Part shown: piece by piece, positions 53,888-63,045 of the stretch
Position numbering within the stretch: position 1 is the stretch's first letter
Layout: every line of letters starts with the position of its first letter
DNA from: Cryobacterium inferilacus
Lineage (GTDB): Bacteria; Actinomycetota; Actinomycetes; Actinomycetales; Microbacteriaceae
Assembly (NCBI RefSeq): GCF_019599185.1
Contig: NZ_JAIEUL010000001.1
Location: forward strand, 331,966 to 395,965
Direction of reading: 5' to 3'
DNA length: 64,000 nt
Program-made: the position numbers and the translations under genes
The notes under the pieces: generated by a model
Told to the model about the DNA's origin: nothing
Seen by the model: only the letters and a program-made list of their open reading frames with translations
Databases searched by the model: none

Positions 53888-54265
53888 ATGCGTTTCTCGC
53901 TGCTGATCATCAAGGCGGAGACCAGGGAGGGGGACATCTCTGAGGAAGAACTCCCGCCGTTCCGGGAACTGTTCGACGCGTACGCGGCTTCGCTGCAGGA
54001 GTCCGGTGCACTGGTGGCGGCCGACCTCTACCGGCCCGCGGCTGAGTCCACCACGGTGACGCTCCGCGGCGGCAGCCGGGAGGTGCGTCAGGGTCCGTTC
54101 ATCGATGCCGTCGAGGGACTCTCCGGTTGTTTCGTGATCGACGTGCCCACTCGGGCCGCGGCCCTGGACTGGGCCGAGAAGTGCCCGGCTGCGCTGTACG
54201 GGGTCGTCGAGGTTCGCCCGTCCGCGTCGGCGTTCCACGACGGCCGGTGGCGCGGCGCGAACTGA
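53888..54265 (+). CDS. YciI/DGPF-domain protein
   Basis: 125 residues of the YCII-related fold, with a GPFIDA motif (DGPF-like, here RQGPFIDA). AAGGAG precedes the ATG. Members have been linked to sigma factors or peroxide chemistry; function here is unknown. Probably cotranscribed with the MBL gene. Confidence 0.8.
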   Translation: MRFSLLIIKAETREGDISEEELPPFRELFDAYAASLQESGALVAADLYRPAAESTTVTLRGGSREVRQGPFIDAVEGLSGCFVIDVPTRAAALDWAEKCPAALYGVVEVRPSASAFHDGRWRGAN

Positions 54266-54267
54266 GA

Positions 54268-54939
54268 TCAGTCCGTGTCCGCGGCCGGCGCCGGTCCTCT
54301 GGCGAGCAGCCTGGCGACCTCGGCGTCATCCGCGGCGTCGAATTGGCGGTAGTACTGCCCCACCGCCGCGAAGCCGAACGGCGCGGCAACGGCGATGACC
54401 TCGTCGGCCGTTTCACCGGCCGGCTGCGTCAGTTCGGTCTCGGCGCGGGCCGCGATCACCGGAACGGCCAGGACCACCCGTTTCGCACCCAGAAGTCTGG
54501 CCACCCGGCAGGCGGCGCGGGCGGTGGACCCGGTGGCGACCCCGTCGTCCACGATCAGTGCGGTGCGACCGGTCAGGTCCAGGCGTGCGCGGTGGCCGCG
54601 CCACTCGGCGACGCGGGCATCCAGCACCGCCCGTTCCCGGCGCTCCACCGCCGAGATCTGCGCCTCGGTGACCTCGGCGAGCGCCAGCACGCGCGGGTTG
54701 AGCACGCGCACCCCCTCCTCACCGATCGCCCCCATCGCCACTTCGGGGTCGAACGGCAGACCGAGCTTCCGCACGATGATCAGGTCCAGCGGGGCCTGCA
54801 GGGCCTGAGCGACCTCGGCGGCCACCGGCACTCCCCCGCGTGGCAGGCCGAGCACGACGACATCCTGCTCCCTGAATTGGCCCAGGATGCCCGCCAACCG
54901 TCGGCCGGCATCCACTCGGTCGGTGAAGAGCTCCATCAC
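54268..54939 (-). CDS. Phosphoribosyltransferase-family protein
   Basis: 223 residues. The PRPP-binding motif LIVDDGVATGSTAR is present near residue 130; early stretch VVVLGLPRGGVPVAAEVAQ. It is a paralogue of the N-terminal half of the neighbouring fusion gene (FTDRVDAGRRLAG versus FTDRVDAGRQLAAQ). Substrate unknown. It starts with ATG overlapping the upstream stop. Confidence 0.85.
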   Translation of the reverse strand: MMELFTDRVDAGRRLAGILGQFREQDVVVLGLPRGGVPVAAEVAQALQAPLDLIIVRKLGLPFDPEVAMGAIGEEGVRVLNPRVLALAEVTEAQISAVERRERAVLDARVAEWRGHRARLDLTGRTALIVDDGVATGSTARAACRVARLLGAKRVVLAVPVIAARAETELTQPAGETADEVIAVAAPFGFAAVGQYYRQFDAADDAEVARLLARGPAPAADTD

Positions 54940-56282
54940 GACACCGGAGGGGTGTCGCGGGGCAGCAGGTAATACGCCAACCAGTCCGCGGCAAGGTCGG
55001 CGGCCGCGCCCAGCGTGCCGGGTTCCTCGAACAGATGGGTGGCGCCGGGTACGACGGCCAGCCGGTTCTCGCAGCGAAGCACTCTCTGCGCGTCGCGGTT
55101 GAGCTCCAGCACGGCCAAGTCGGCACCGCCGACGATGAGGAGGGTGGGGGCCGCCACTCGGGGCAGCCTCTCCCCGGCCAGGTCCGGCCGGCCCCCGCGG
55201 GAGACGATCGCGGCGATGTGCGCGGCTGGGTCACCCGCCGCCCACAGCGCCGCGGCCGCTCCGGTGCTGGCACCGAAGTACCCGATGCGGCATCCGGCGG
55301 CGTCGGGCCGGGCCGCCAGCCAGCGTGTGACGGCCGTCAGCCGGGCGCCTAGCAGCTCGATGTCGAACACGTTCGCGCGGTCCGCCTCTTCCCGAGGGGT
55401 GAGCAGGTCGAAGAGCAGCGTGCCCAGCCCGGCCCGGTACAGCACATCGGCCACGTATCGGTTGCGCGGGCTGTGCCGGCTGCTGCCGCTGCCGTGCGCG
55501 AAGAGCACCACCCCGGTCGGGGCCGGCGGCAGGTGCAGATGGCCGTGCAGGGTCACGTCGTCGACGCTGATCTCCACCTCGACATCAGCGTCGGCAGCCG
55601 ACCCAGGCCCGGCGGGCGGTGCGGTGGCCGCTTCGTCGCCTGTCAGCCGCCGGTCCGCGGTGTCGAGCAGCCGGGCGACCTCGTCATCGGTGGTGGCGGA
55701 GAAGTCGGTGTAGAACTGGCCGACCGCCCAGAACGTCTCGGGAGCGGCCAGGTAGACGATGTCGTCGGCCCCGGTCATCTCGGCCAGGGTGGAGGCGGCG
55801 ATCACCGGCACCGCGAGGATCACCGTTTCAGCGCCGAACCGGCGCGCCACATCACAGGCCACCCGTGCGGTCGCCCCGGTGGCCACGCCGTCATCAACGA
55901 TGACGACGGTGCGCCCGTCCAGCGAGAGCCGGTCACGTCCAGGCCGCAATCGTTCGACCCGCGCGTTCAGGTGGGCGCGCTCCCGGGCCTCGACCGTGCT
56001 CACTTCGGCGTCGGTCACCCCGGTCAGCGCCACGACGGACTCGTCAAGGAGTTCCTCGCCGCCCTCACCGATGGCACCCATCGCGAACTCGGGCTGGAAC
56101 GGCACACCGAGCTTGCGCACCACGATCACGTCCAGCGGGGCGCCGAGGGCCGCGGCGACTTCGAACGCCACGGGCACTCCCCCGCGCGGGATACCGAGCA
56201 CCACAACATCCTGCTCGCGCAGGTACAGCAGCTGCGCAGCCAATTGCCGGCCGGCGTCGACGCGATCCGTGAAGAGCACCAC
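54936..56282 (-). CDS. Phosphoribosyltransferase / alpha-beta hydrolase fusion
   Basis: 448 residues. Residues 1-215 form a phosphoribosyltransferase with VIVDDGVATGATAR; residues ~225-448 form a dienelactone-hydrolase-like alpha/beta hydrolase (VVLFAHGSGSSRHSPRNRYV, nucleophile elbow GYFGASTGAA, acid and His later in GATHLFEEPG). The substrates are unknown. The downstream gene is a paralogue of the first half, suggesting an internal duplication of the locus. Confidence 0.87.
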   Translation of the reverse strand: MVLFTDRVDAGRQLAAQLLYLREQDVVVLGIPRGGVPVAFEVAAALGAPLDVIVVRKLGVPFQPEFAMGAIGEGGEELLDESVVALTGVTDAEVSTVEARERAHLNARVERLRPGRDRLSLDGRTVVIVDDGVATGATARVACDVARRFGAETVILAVPVIAASTLAEMTGADDIVYLAAPETFWAVGQFYTDFSATTDDEVARLLDTADRRLTGDEAATAPPAGPGSAADADVEVEISVDDVTLHGHLHLPPAPTGVVLFAHGSGSSRHSPRNRYVADVLYRAGLGTLLFDLLTPREEADRANVFDIELLGARLTAVTRWLAARPDAAGCRIGYFGASTGAAAALWAAGDPAAHIAAIVSRGGRPDLAGERLPRVAAPTLLIVGGADLAVLELNRDAQRVLRCENRLAVVPGATHLFEEPGTLGAAADLAADWLAYYLLPRDTPPVS

Positions 56283-56572
56283 CCGGCCATGATCGTCCCG
56301 CAGCGCGCATGCCGCTAGGCGCGCGACCAGAGGCCGCCGTCAGTGTGTGAAGACCGAGACCATCCCTTCGGTCGGCATCGGCGCAGAGTGTTCGTCCAGG
56401 TACGCGACGGCCTCACGGATGTGGCCAAGAGCACCTGGGCCCGATCACTCCGCGCTGAATTACTTTCCCAGATCCCCCGCGCGAGATCGTAAATGGACCC
56501 GTGGATGACTCTCGAAGTTGCCGCCGCGTCACACCTTCGCATCGACGCGGTCGCTGACGGGGGTGCCCTTCC
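56283..56572. other. Intergenic region between fusion gene and CNNM gene
   Basis: 290 bp. On the minus strand, positions 56341-56430 read GALGHIREAVAYLDEHSA followed by PMPTEGMVSVFTH and a stop, which looks protein-like, but an in-frame stop lies just upstream and no start fits. It may be a C-terminal scrap of a lost gene. Otherwise nothing recognised. Confidence 0.35.
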
Positions 56573-57847
56573 GTGGAATCGAGCACCTGGGTCAATGCCG
56601 GACTCGTATTGCTGTTCGTGCTTATCGGGGGTGTTTTTGCGGCGACCGAGATAGCGCTGGTGTCCCTGCGCGAAAGCCAGTTGCACCGACTGCACACCCG
56701 AGGCAGCCGCGGAGCGAAAGTGGCGTCGCTCGCTCGTGATCCGAATACGTTCCTCGCGGCGGTACAAATCGGTGTCACTGTCACAGGCTTTCTCTCTGCC
56801 GCCTACGGGGCGTCCACGCTCGCTCCGACGCTCGTGCCGCTGCTTGAAGGGATCGGCCTGGCCGCCGAGGTCGCCGGCGCTGTCGCCGTGATCGGGATGA
56901 CGCTGATGATCGCCTACCTGTCCCTGGTGCTGGGCGAGCTGGTGCCGAAGCGGCTCGCGTTGCAACGAGCGGCCGGGGTGTCGCTGGTTCTGGCTCCCCC
57001 GCTGCTGGTGTTCGCGGCGGTGATGCGGCCAGCGATCTGGCTGTTGTCGGTATCCACGAACGCTGTTGTGCGGATACTGGGAGGCGACCCGCATCTGAAA
57101 AGCGAAGCGATGTCAGACGAGGAACTCCGCGACCTGCTGCGCGCTCACCCGGGTTTGGAAGCTGAGGAGCGCCGCATCCTGAGCGAGGTCCTCACGGTGA
57201 CCGAACGCACCGTGGGTGAGGTGATGCGTCATCGCGCGGACGTCACGTTCCTCACCGGCAGCCAGCTTGTTTGCGAGGCAGCCGTGGAGGTGCGGGCGAT
57301 GCCGTACACCCGGTATCCGGTCATCGGGCGTTCGATGGACGATATCCTCGGCTTCGTGCACGTGCGGGATCTGCTTGGTCCAACCGATGTCTCTACCCCC
57401 GTCGCAGAACTCTGCCGACCGATCCTCTACTTTCCGGGCACGAATCGGATCTTGCCTGCCATGACCCAGTTGCGCCGGGCAGGCGTGCATATTGCTGTTG
57501 TCATCGACGAACACGGCGGAACTGACGGCATCGTCACCCTGGAGGACCTTGTGGAGGAACTTGTCGGCGAGATCCGGGACGAATACGACCCACCGGAAGC
57601 CGAACCTCGAATCGTCGGCTCCGACGGCAGCCAAATCGTCGATACCGGCTTGAATATCGAGGATTTCACGGAACTCACCGGCGTTGAACTCGACGACGGC
57701 CCATACGACACCGCAGCCGGCTACGTGACCGCCCGGTTGGGGCGCCTGCCACGCCCGGACGACATCGTGCCGGTGGGCCGGCACCGGCTCAGAGTGGCAA
57801 CCATTGAGGGGCTGCGTGTCACCGAGATCGAGGTCATCTCCGAATGA
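56573..57847 (+). CDS. CNNM/CBS-domain membrane protein (CorC/HlyC family)
   Basis: 424 residues. N-terminal DUF21/CNNM region with about four membrane segments (LVLLFVLIGGVFAATEIALV first), a CBS pair (about 200-320), and a C-terminal CorC_HlyC domain (GLNIEDFTELTGVELDDGPYD). The family has been linked to Mg/Co transport or efflux. GTG start at 56573. It is divergent from the two further CNNM genes at 57.9-60.3 kb. Confidence 0.9.
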   Translation: MESSTWVNAGLVLLFVLIGGVFAATEIALVSLRESQLHRLHTRGSRGAKVASLARDPNTFLAAVQIGVTVTGFLSAAYGASTLAPTLVPLLEGIGLAAEVAGAVAVIGMTLMIAYLSLVLGELVPKRLALQRAAGVSLVLAPPLLVFAAVMRPAIWLLSVSTNAVVRILGGDPHLKSEAMSDEELRDLLRAHPGLEAEERRILSEVLTVTERTVGEVMRHRADVTFLTGSQLVCEAAVEVRAMPYTRYPVIGRSMDDILGFVHVRDLLGPTDVSTPVAELCRPILYFPGTNRILPAMTQLRRAGVHIAVVIDEHGGTDGIVTLEDLVEELVGEIRDEYDPPEAEPRIVGSDGSQIVDTGLNIEDFTELTGVELDDGPYDTAAGYVTARLGRLPRPDDIVPVGRHRLRVATIEGLRVTEIEVISE

Positions 57848-57886
57848 GACTCGAGCACGGCGACGACACCGGCGATACGACGCCGA

Positions 57887-58921
57887 TCAGCTGACCGCAG
57901 CGGTGACGGTAACGTCGGAGCGCGGCAGCAGGCGCGGGAGCACGTCGGACAGCGTGACGACTCCGCGGAACCTGCCGTCGTCGACCACCAGGACGAGTTG
58001 CTGGCTGGTCGCGCGCATCCGGGCGAGCACCTCGTAGACCGGGGTCTCCCCCGCCATCGTCAGGGCCGCCCGCACGAACGGAGCCGCCGGAGAATCGAGG
58101 GCGTCCAGCAGGGTGTCCCGCACATGCACCACACCGGGGATGCCGGAGGCTGGGTCACCGACCAGGATGCGCATGTGGCCGGACTGGGCGGCGGCCCGCT
58201 GCACATCCGCCACGGTCACATCACGGGGAACGACGGTGGGGGTGGCCCTGGTGTTGACGAGCTCATCGAGGCGTAGCGTCTCCAGTTCGATCGCGCCTTG
58301 GAGCTGCTCCTGGAAGGAGCTGTCGAGCTTTCCGGTGCGGGCCGACAGTTCGACCAGGTGCCGGATGGTTTCGGCGTTCTGCCCGCCGACGGCGGCGCTT
58401 TCCACCGGAACAACGCCGGACGCGGCCACCAGCTTGTTGGCGATGCTGTTGATCCAGTTCAGGAGCGGACGGAACGGCCAGATGAAGATGCGGGACGGGA
58501 TACCGATCACCTTCGCCGCGGTCTCGGGGTGGGCGATCGCCCAGGACTTCGGTGCCATCTCACCGACCACGAGGTGCAGGAAGGTGACGATGAGTAGCGA
58601 CAGCGAGAAGGCGAGCACGCCGGCGGCCCACTCCGGCATTCCCCAGGCCGAGAAGATCGGTCCGAGCCAGTAGTCGAGTGCGGGCTTGGTGACCGCGCCG
58701 AGCGCGAAGGTGCACGCCGTGATGCCCAGCTGAGCACCGGCGAGCATCAGGGTCAACTCGTTGACGCCCTTGAGGGCGGCCCGGGCGGAGCGGTCCGTCG
58801 CGGCGGTCGCCTCGAGGCGGTGACGTCGGGCACCCAACAGGGCGAACTCGATGATCACGAAGAACGCGCTGAGCGCGATCAGGATGACGGTGGCGATGGC
58901 CACGACCAGACCCTCACTCAT
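57887..58921 (-). CDS. CNNM/CBS-domain membrane protein, short form
   Basis: 344 residues with DUF21/CNNM segments (TVILIALSAFFVIIEFALLG, GAQLGITACTFALGAVTKPA) and one CBS pair in the C-terminal half. The C-terminal CorC_HlyC domain is missing. Downstream of and overlapping (ATGA) the longer paralogue, so the two are likely coexpressed. Confidence 0.9.
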   Translation of the reverse strand: MSEGLVVAIATVILIALSAFFVIIEFALLGARRHRLEATAATDRSARAALKGVNELTLMLAGAQLGITACTFALGAVTKPALDYWLGPIFSAWGMPEWAAGVLAFSLSLLIVTFLHLVVGEMAPKSWAIAHPETAAKVIGIPSRIFIWPFRPLLNWINSIANKLVAASGVVPVESAAVGGQNAETIRHLVELSARTGKLDSSFQEQLQGAIELETLRLDELVNTRATPTVVPRDVTVADVQRAAAQSGHMRILVGDPASGIPGVVHVRDTLLDALDSPAAPFVRAALTMAGETPVYEVLARMRATSQQLVLVVDDGRFRGVVTLSDVLPRLLPRSDVTVTAAVS

Positions 58922-60336
58922 CGGTCCACCTCTTTTGTCTCGTCTGCGCCCGGTTCGGAGTCGGCATCGGACTCCTCGTCGTCGCCGAAGGTCTCGATGA
59001 GCGTCACGCGCACGTCGTGCGGGACGTGGCGTTCGATGGTGAGGATCTCGATCTCGAGCGAGCGGTGCACCTCGTCGTCCCGCACCAGATCGGCCGGGTC
59101 GTCTGGCAGCGCAACGTGCACGGTCTCCCCGGCGACGGGAAGCCCCCCGCGCTCGGCGATGATGAGGCCGGCGACGGTCTCGAAGTCACCCTCGGGCAAC
59201 TCATAGCCGATCGCCCGGTGCATTTCATCGACGTGGACGTCCCCGCTCATGAGCCAGACGGAGTCGCCGTCGGCGTCGACGGACGGAGCAGAGGTCTGGT
59301 CGTGTTCATCGGTGATCTCGCCGACGATCTCTTCCGCGAGGTCCTCGAGGGTGAGCACTCCGGCGAATCCGCCGTACTCGTCGATCACGCAGGCCAGTTC
59401 GTTGCGGGCGCGGGTGATCTCGGCGAGGGCATCCGGCAGTTTGGTCAGCGTGGACAGCACGACCGCCGGTTGCATGAGTTCTGTCACCGGGGCATCCGCT
59501 GGCATGGTGGAACCGAGCACGTCGGCGAGTTGCACGACGCCCAACGGCTGGCTCTCGTCGTCGACGACGGGGTAGCGGGTGTGCGCACGGGCCATCAGCT
59601 CACGCACCTCACCGATCGTGGTGTCCGGACGCACCGTGGCGACGAGGGACCGCGGAATCATGGCGTGCTCGACATCTTGCTCGGGGAACTCGAGAATGCG
59701 ATCGAGCATGAGGGACAGCTCCGCGGGCAGGTCGCCGCTGTCGCGGGAGTCCGAGACGATGCGCTCGAGGTCCTGTGCCGTGGCGCTGGAGTCGACGTCG
59801 TGCACCGGCTCGATTCGCAGTAGGCGCAGCAACGCATTGGCCGCGAAATCGAAGACGGCGATCAGCCAGCCGAACAGCGCCAGGTAGATCGTGGTCGACC
59901 GGGCCAGGCCGCGAGCGAGGGGTTCGGGGTTCGCGATGGCCAGGTTCTTGGGATACAGCTCACCGAAGATCATCTGCACGACCGTCGCGAGAACCAGGGC
60001 GATGACGGTGCCCAGCGTCACGCTCACGGCCGTCGACACGCCGACTCCACCGAACAGGGAGCCGAGGGATTCACCGATCAGCGGCTGCGCGACGAACCCG
60101 ACGAGCAGGCCGGTGACGGTGATGCCCAGTTGCGCGCCGGAGAGCATGAACGAGGTGCGCTTGGTCACCGCCAGGGCGCGCACCGCGGCGGCATCCCCGG
60201 CTGCGGCCCACGCACCGAGGCGGTTGCGGTCCACGGACATGTAGGCGAATTCCTGGGCGACGAAGTAGCCGTTGGCCGCGATGATCACCAGGGTGATCAC
60301 GATGCCCAGGAGTAAGAGGAGCAGGGTTTCGATCAC
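58918..60336 (-). CDS. CNNM/CBS-domain membrane protein, long form
   Basis: 472 residues: DUF21/CNNM region (GYFVAQEFAYMSVDRNRL, GAQLGITVTGLLVGFVAQP), CBS pair around 215-330, then a CorC_HlyC domain (VHVDEMHRAIGYELPEGDFE). The acidic tail ends with EPGADETKEVDR. GTG start with GAGGTG upstream. Third CNNM gene of this locus. Confidence 0.9.
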   Translation of the reverse strand: MIETLLLLLLGIVITLVIIAANGYFVAQEFAYMSVDRNRLGAWAAAGDAAAVRALAVTKRTSFMLSGAQLGITVTGLLVGFVAQPLIGESLGSLFGGVGVSTAVSVTLGTVIALVLATVVQMIFGELYPKNLAIANPEPLARGLARSTTIYLALFGWLIAVFDFAANALLRLLRIEPVHDVDSSATAQDLERIVSDSRDSGDLPAELSLMLDRILEFPEQDVEHAMIPRSLVATVRPDTTIGEVRELMARAHTRYPVVDDESQPLGVVQLADVLGSTMPADAPVTELMQPAVVLSTLTKLPDALAEITRARNELACVIDEYGGFAGVLTLEDLAEEIVGEITDEHDQTSAPSVDADGDSVWLMSGDVHVDEMHRAIGYELPEGDFETVAGLIIAERGGLPVAGETVHVALPDDPADLVRDDEVHRSLEIEILTIERHVPHDVRVTLIETFGDDEESDADSEPGADETKEVDR

Positions 60337-60597
60337 TGGAACGTCACCTCGTCACGGTGCGATCGAAACTCTCGCGTTCGTGCTGAAGTCGTGCATGGCC
60401 GGTCAATGGTCCCAAGGACCATGGCTGGTAAGCCCACAGTTGCGGTCAACGCCTTTCGAGGTGTGTCCAAGTTGATAGTCCTCAAATTTTACTGGGCAGT
60501 ACCTGGGTAGCAGCCGGATGTTTGCGTCACCGCCACACAACGCCATTGCGGTACCGCTAGGACGTCCCCAGCGTGAATTCGGGGCTACTCTTTTGGT
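60337..60597. other. Divergent intergenic region
   Basis: About 260 bp between the long CNNM gene and the histidine phosphatase gene. It contains a 7-bp inverted repeat, ATGGTCC-(3 nt)-GGACCAT at 60406-60422, and an AT-richer patch at 60470-60500. No gene recognised. Confidence 0.4.
60586..60591 (+). promoter_or_regulatory. Candidate -10 for the histidine phosphatase
   Basis: TACTCT with six bases to the GTG at 60598; leaderless layout. No clear -35. Confidence 0.35.
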
Positions 60598-61254
60598 GTG
60601 CTCACCAACGATCCCCTGCCAGACTCCCCCACTCCGGACAACCCGTCGGGGAGGCTGATTCTCCTGCGTCACGGCGAGACGGAGTGGTCCAGAGACGGCA
60701 AACACACCGGGCTCACGGACATCCCGCTCACCGCCAGAGGTGAGGACCTTGCCCGCGGTGCCGGGAAGTTGGTCGCCGGCTACGACTTCTCGCTCGTTCT
60801 GACCTCGCCGCTGCAGCGCGCGCGGCGGACCGCTGAGCTGGCGGGCCTTGACGCCCAGGTCGATCCGCTGCTCGTCGAATGGGACTACGGCGGATACGAG
60901 GGACGCACGACGCGCGACATTCGGGCCGAGCTCGGGCACAACTGGAGCACGTTCACGCACGGCGTGATTCGGGGGCAGACCCCGGGTGAGACGGTGGAGG
61001 AAGTCGCTGCGCGCGCGTCGCGTGTGCTCACCCGCGTGCTGCCCGCCATGGCGGAGGGGGATGTCGCCCTGGTCGCGCACGGCCACTTCTTGCGCATCCT
61101 GACGGCCGTGTACCTGCGAATGGCCCCGCGATTCGCGGCTCAAATAACCCTGGATGCCGGATCGGTGTCGGTATTGAGCTTCTACCGAGAGCAGCCCGCG
61201 ATCATGTCGTGGAACTACGGACTCGAACTGCCCCTGGTGCCCTCAGAGTCCTGA
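60598..61254 (+). CDS. Histidine phosphatase (phosphoglycerate-mutase superfamily)
   Basis: 218 residues. The catalytic LRHGETEWS is near residue 22, with LTSPLQRARRTAEL, EWDYGGYEGRTTRDI and the second His in LVAHGHFLRILTAV. These are small-molecule or phosphosugar phosphatases; the substrate is not predictable. GTG at 60598. Confidence 0.9.
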   Translation: MLTNDPLPDSPTPDNPSGRLILLRHGETEWSRDGKHTGLTDIPLTARGEDLARGAGKLVAGYDFSLVLTSPLQRARRTAELAGLDAQVDPLLVEWDYGGYEGRTTRDIRAELGHNWSTFTHGVIRGQTPGETVEEVAARASRVLTRVLPAMAEGDVALVAHGHFLRILTAVYLRMAPRFAAQITLDAGSVSVLSFYREQPAIMSWNYGLELPLVPSES

Positions 61255-61323
61255 CTCAGTCGAGAACCAGCCACCGGACTTGGGTTCTCCCTGAACACGG
61301 GCGCGCTCGACATCACCGAGGGC

Positions 61324-61410
61324 TCAGGCGGGGGCCGGGCCGGTGCTGTCTCGCATGATGAGCTGCGGCTTGATGAACATGGAGACCAGCCGAATCTGCG
61401 GCCAGTTCAA
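61324..61410 (-). pseudogene. Possible LacI-family regulator 3' remnant
   Basis: The minus strand encodes RLVSMFIKPQLIMRDSTGPA ending P-A-stop (61324-61326). The tail LIMRDSTGP resembles the usual end of LacI-family regulators. Upstream sequence is out of frame or not recognisable, so at most the last 25-35 codons remain. Tentative. The rest of 61255-61663 holds only an uncertain ORF, see findings. Confidence 0.35.
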
Positions 61411-61663
61411 CACGCCAATGATCCACTTGGATGCCGCCAAGGGCTCACTTCTCGCACGTACAGGAGGTGGGGCCGCCGCATCGGTGCGCACGTCGTGGCC
61501 TCCCTGCGCAACTCGAGCGCGGCAATTGACAGTGTCACCTCTAGAGCCGCAGTCCGGTCGTGAACGTGCAGGCGACTGGGCGAGTCCTTGTGCCCGTGAA
61601 CGGTGATCCGAGCAGCGTCCACTTCGTCCTTCGCGGCCGACACTAAGGTCGCCGCATCCGTTG

Positions 61664-62419
61664 TCAGCTGGTCGGGAGCGCTATCGATTCGATCGGAATG
61701 CTGCGATTGAGGATTCCTTCGGCTGTCGCTCGGAGACTGACATCCATAATGCGGGCGTAGTCGCGGAGGGCGGCAAATGCTTGAGTCATAGTGCCATCCA
61801 GGTGCTGTGCCAACACTCCCTTTGCCTGCTCGATCAACACTCGAGTGTCTAGCGCGAGATAGAGCTGCGCAGCAATCTGGCCGGGCTGGCGGAAAGTGCG
61901 CTCGTGAACGATCCCGATCGTGGCGACGTCCGCAAGCGCCTGGGCCAGTTGAGCGTCGCGGTCGCTGAGGGGGCCGGTCTCCGTGCTCATGAGGTTCATG
62001 GCGCCGACCACGTGACCGTGGAGCCGCAGAGGCGTCGCGTGGGCTGCGCGGAACCCTAATTCCAGAGCCGTCTGTCGGAACCGCGGCCAGCGCTGCGCGG
62101 TGTCGTCGATGCTGGGAACGCTCACGACAGTGCCGGTTGTGTAACTCTCGATGCACGGTCCGGACCCGGCGGCCAGGATCATGATTTCGACCGTTTCCGC
62201 CTCTTCGCTGGTCGAAGCGACCAGCTCGAGGTTGCCGATGCTGTCCGCAAGAAGAATGCCACCAGCCTGGACGTCGAGAAGACGGGTGCACGTTTCAACG
62301 AGTGTGGACAGCAGGTCCACGACGTCGTAGCTATCGATGAGTGTGCCGGCTACCAGGACAAAGGCATCGTTGATCTGCGCTTCACGGGTAATATCCGCCA
62401 CGTGTTTCCTATCGTTCAT
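61664..62419 (-). CDS. GAF-ANTAR domain regulator (RNA-binding antiterminator type)
   Basis: 251 residues: GAF domain about residues 20-165 (ELVASTSEEAETVEIMILAA and GPCIESYTTGTVVSVP), ANTAR domain about 185-245 (DTRVLIEQAKGVLAQHLDGT and AFAALRDYAR). ANTAR domains bind hairpin pairs in RNA and prevent termination. Ligand unknown. Start ATG at 62417-62419, seven bp after the remnant paralogue. Confidence 0.9.
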   Translation of the reverse strand: MNDRKHVADITREAQINDAFVLVAGTLIDSYDVVDLLSTLVETCTRLLDVQAGGILLADSIGNLELVASTSEEAETVEIMILAAGSGPCIESYTTGTVVSVPSIDDTAQRWPRFRQTALELGFRAAHATPLRLHGHVVGAMNLMSTETGPLSDRDAQLAQALADVATIGIVHERTFRQPGQIAAQLYLALDTRVLIEQAKGVLAQHLDGTMTQAFAALRDYARIMDVSLRATAEGILNRSIPIESIALPTS

Positions 62420-62425
62420 GTCCGC

Positions 62426-63045
62426 CTACTCAGGCAGTTCTGCGAAATTCAGGCGTCTACTGACGACGTCGTGAGCGATCTCCTGAACCGTGCTTCCGCT
62501 GGAAAATGCGTAAGCCCGGATTCGGGAGAAAGCATCGGTTGCGGTCAAATTTAGTTGCCAGAGCACCATTCCTGTGGCCTGGTACACCTCACGGCGCAAC
62601 TCGAGTGAGGTGTGGTCGTCGAGTGGTTCGTCTTGGGCGAGAACGATGGCTTGCAGTGATGCGGGGCTGGCGATGGCGTGGCTGAGAGCCGCACCGACCT
62701 CGATGGCATCGTCATCGAGTGGACCGGGGGTAGTGCGGTAGCACGTCACGCCGCCGGTGCAGGCGGCTCCAAGCATGAGCGGGAACACGAAGATGGCTCC
62801 GACGCCAAGCTCTGCGGCGCTTCGATTGAACGCGGGCCAGCGTTGGGAGTCGGACAGGTCGGGCACGGACACCGCCGATGAACTGGCGAAGGCGTCGAAC
62901 AACGGTCCTTCCCCGAGGTCCGCCGGCTCTGGTCAAATACCGAGATCGCGGCGCCCGAGATGGGAAGGAGATCCATGTACAGCGCACCGAGTTTGACGAA
63001 AACTTCGGCATGCTGGGTGTATCCGTGGGAACTGATTGCTGGCAC
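62426..63045 (-). pseudogene. GAF-ANTAR gene with frameshift and internal deletion
   Basis: Paralogue of the neighbour. The C-terminal part (62426-62930) encodes ADLGEGPLFDAFASSSAVSV and an ANTAR-like segment (YQATGMVLWQLNLTATDAFS). The N-terminal GAF start (LYMDLLPISGAAISVFDQ, up to 62976 and beyond) is in another frame, and a stop lies between at about 62930. The usual ~25 residues between ISVF and DLGEGP are missing. A GTG at 63045 may be the old start. A short C-terminal protein could still be made from 62902. Confidence 0.65.

Noticed and set aside
56341..56430. Protein-like 30-codon segment ending EGMVSVFTH-stop
   Set aside because: An in-frame stop lies just upstream, there is no start or known motif; kept only as a possible scrap in the intergenic note.
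60406..60422. ATGGTCC-GGACCAT inverted repeat
   Set aside because: Short (7 bp), 176 bp from the nearest start on the right and 70 bp on the left, no promoter overlap; chance occurrence is possible.
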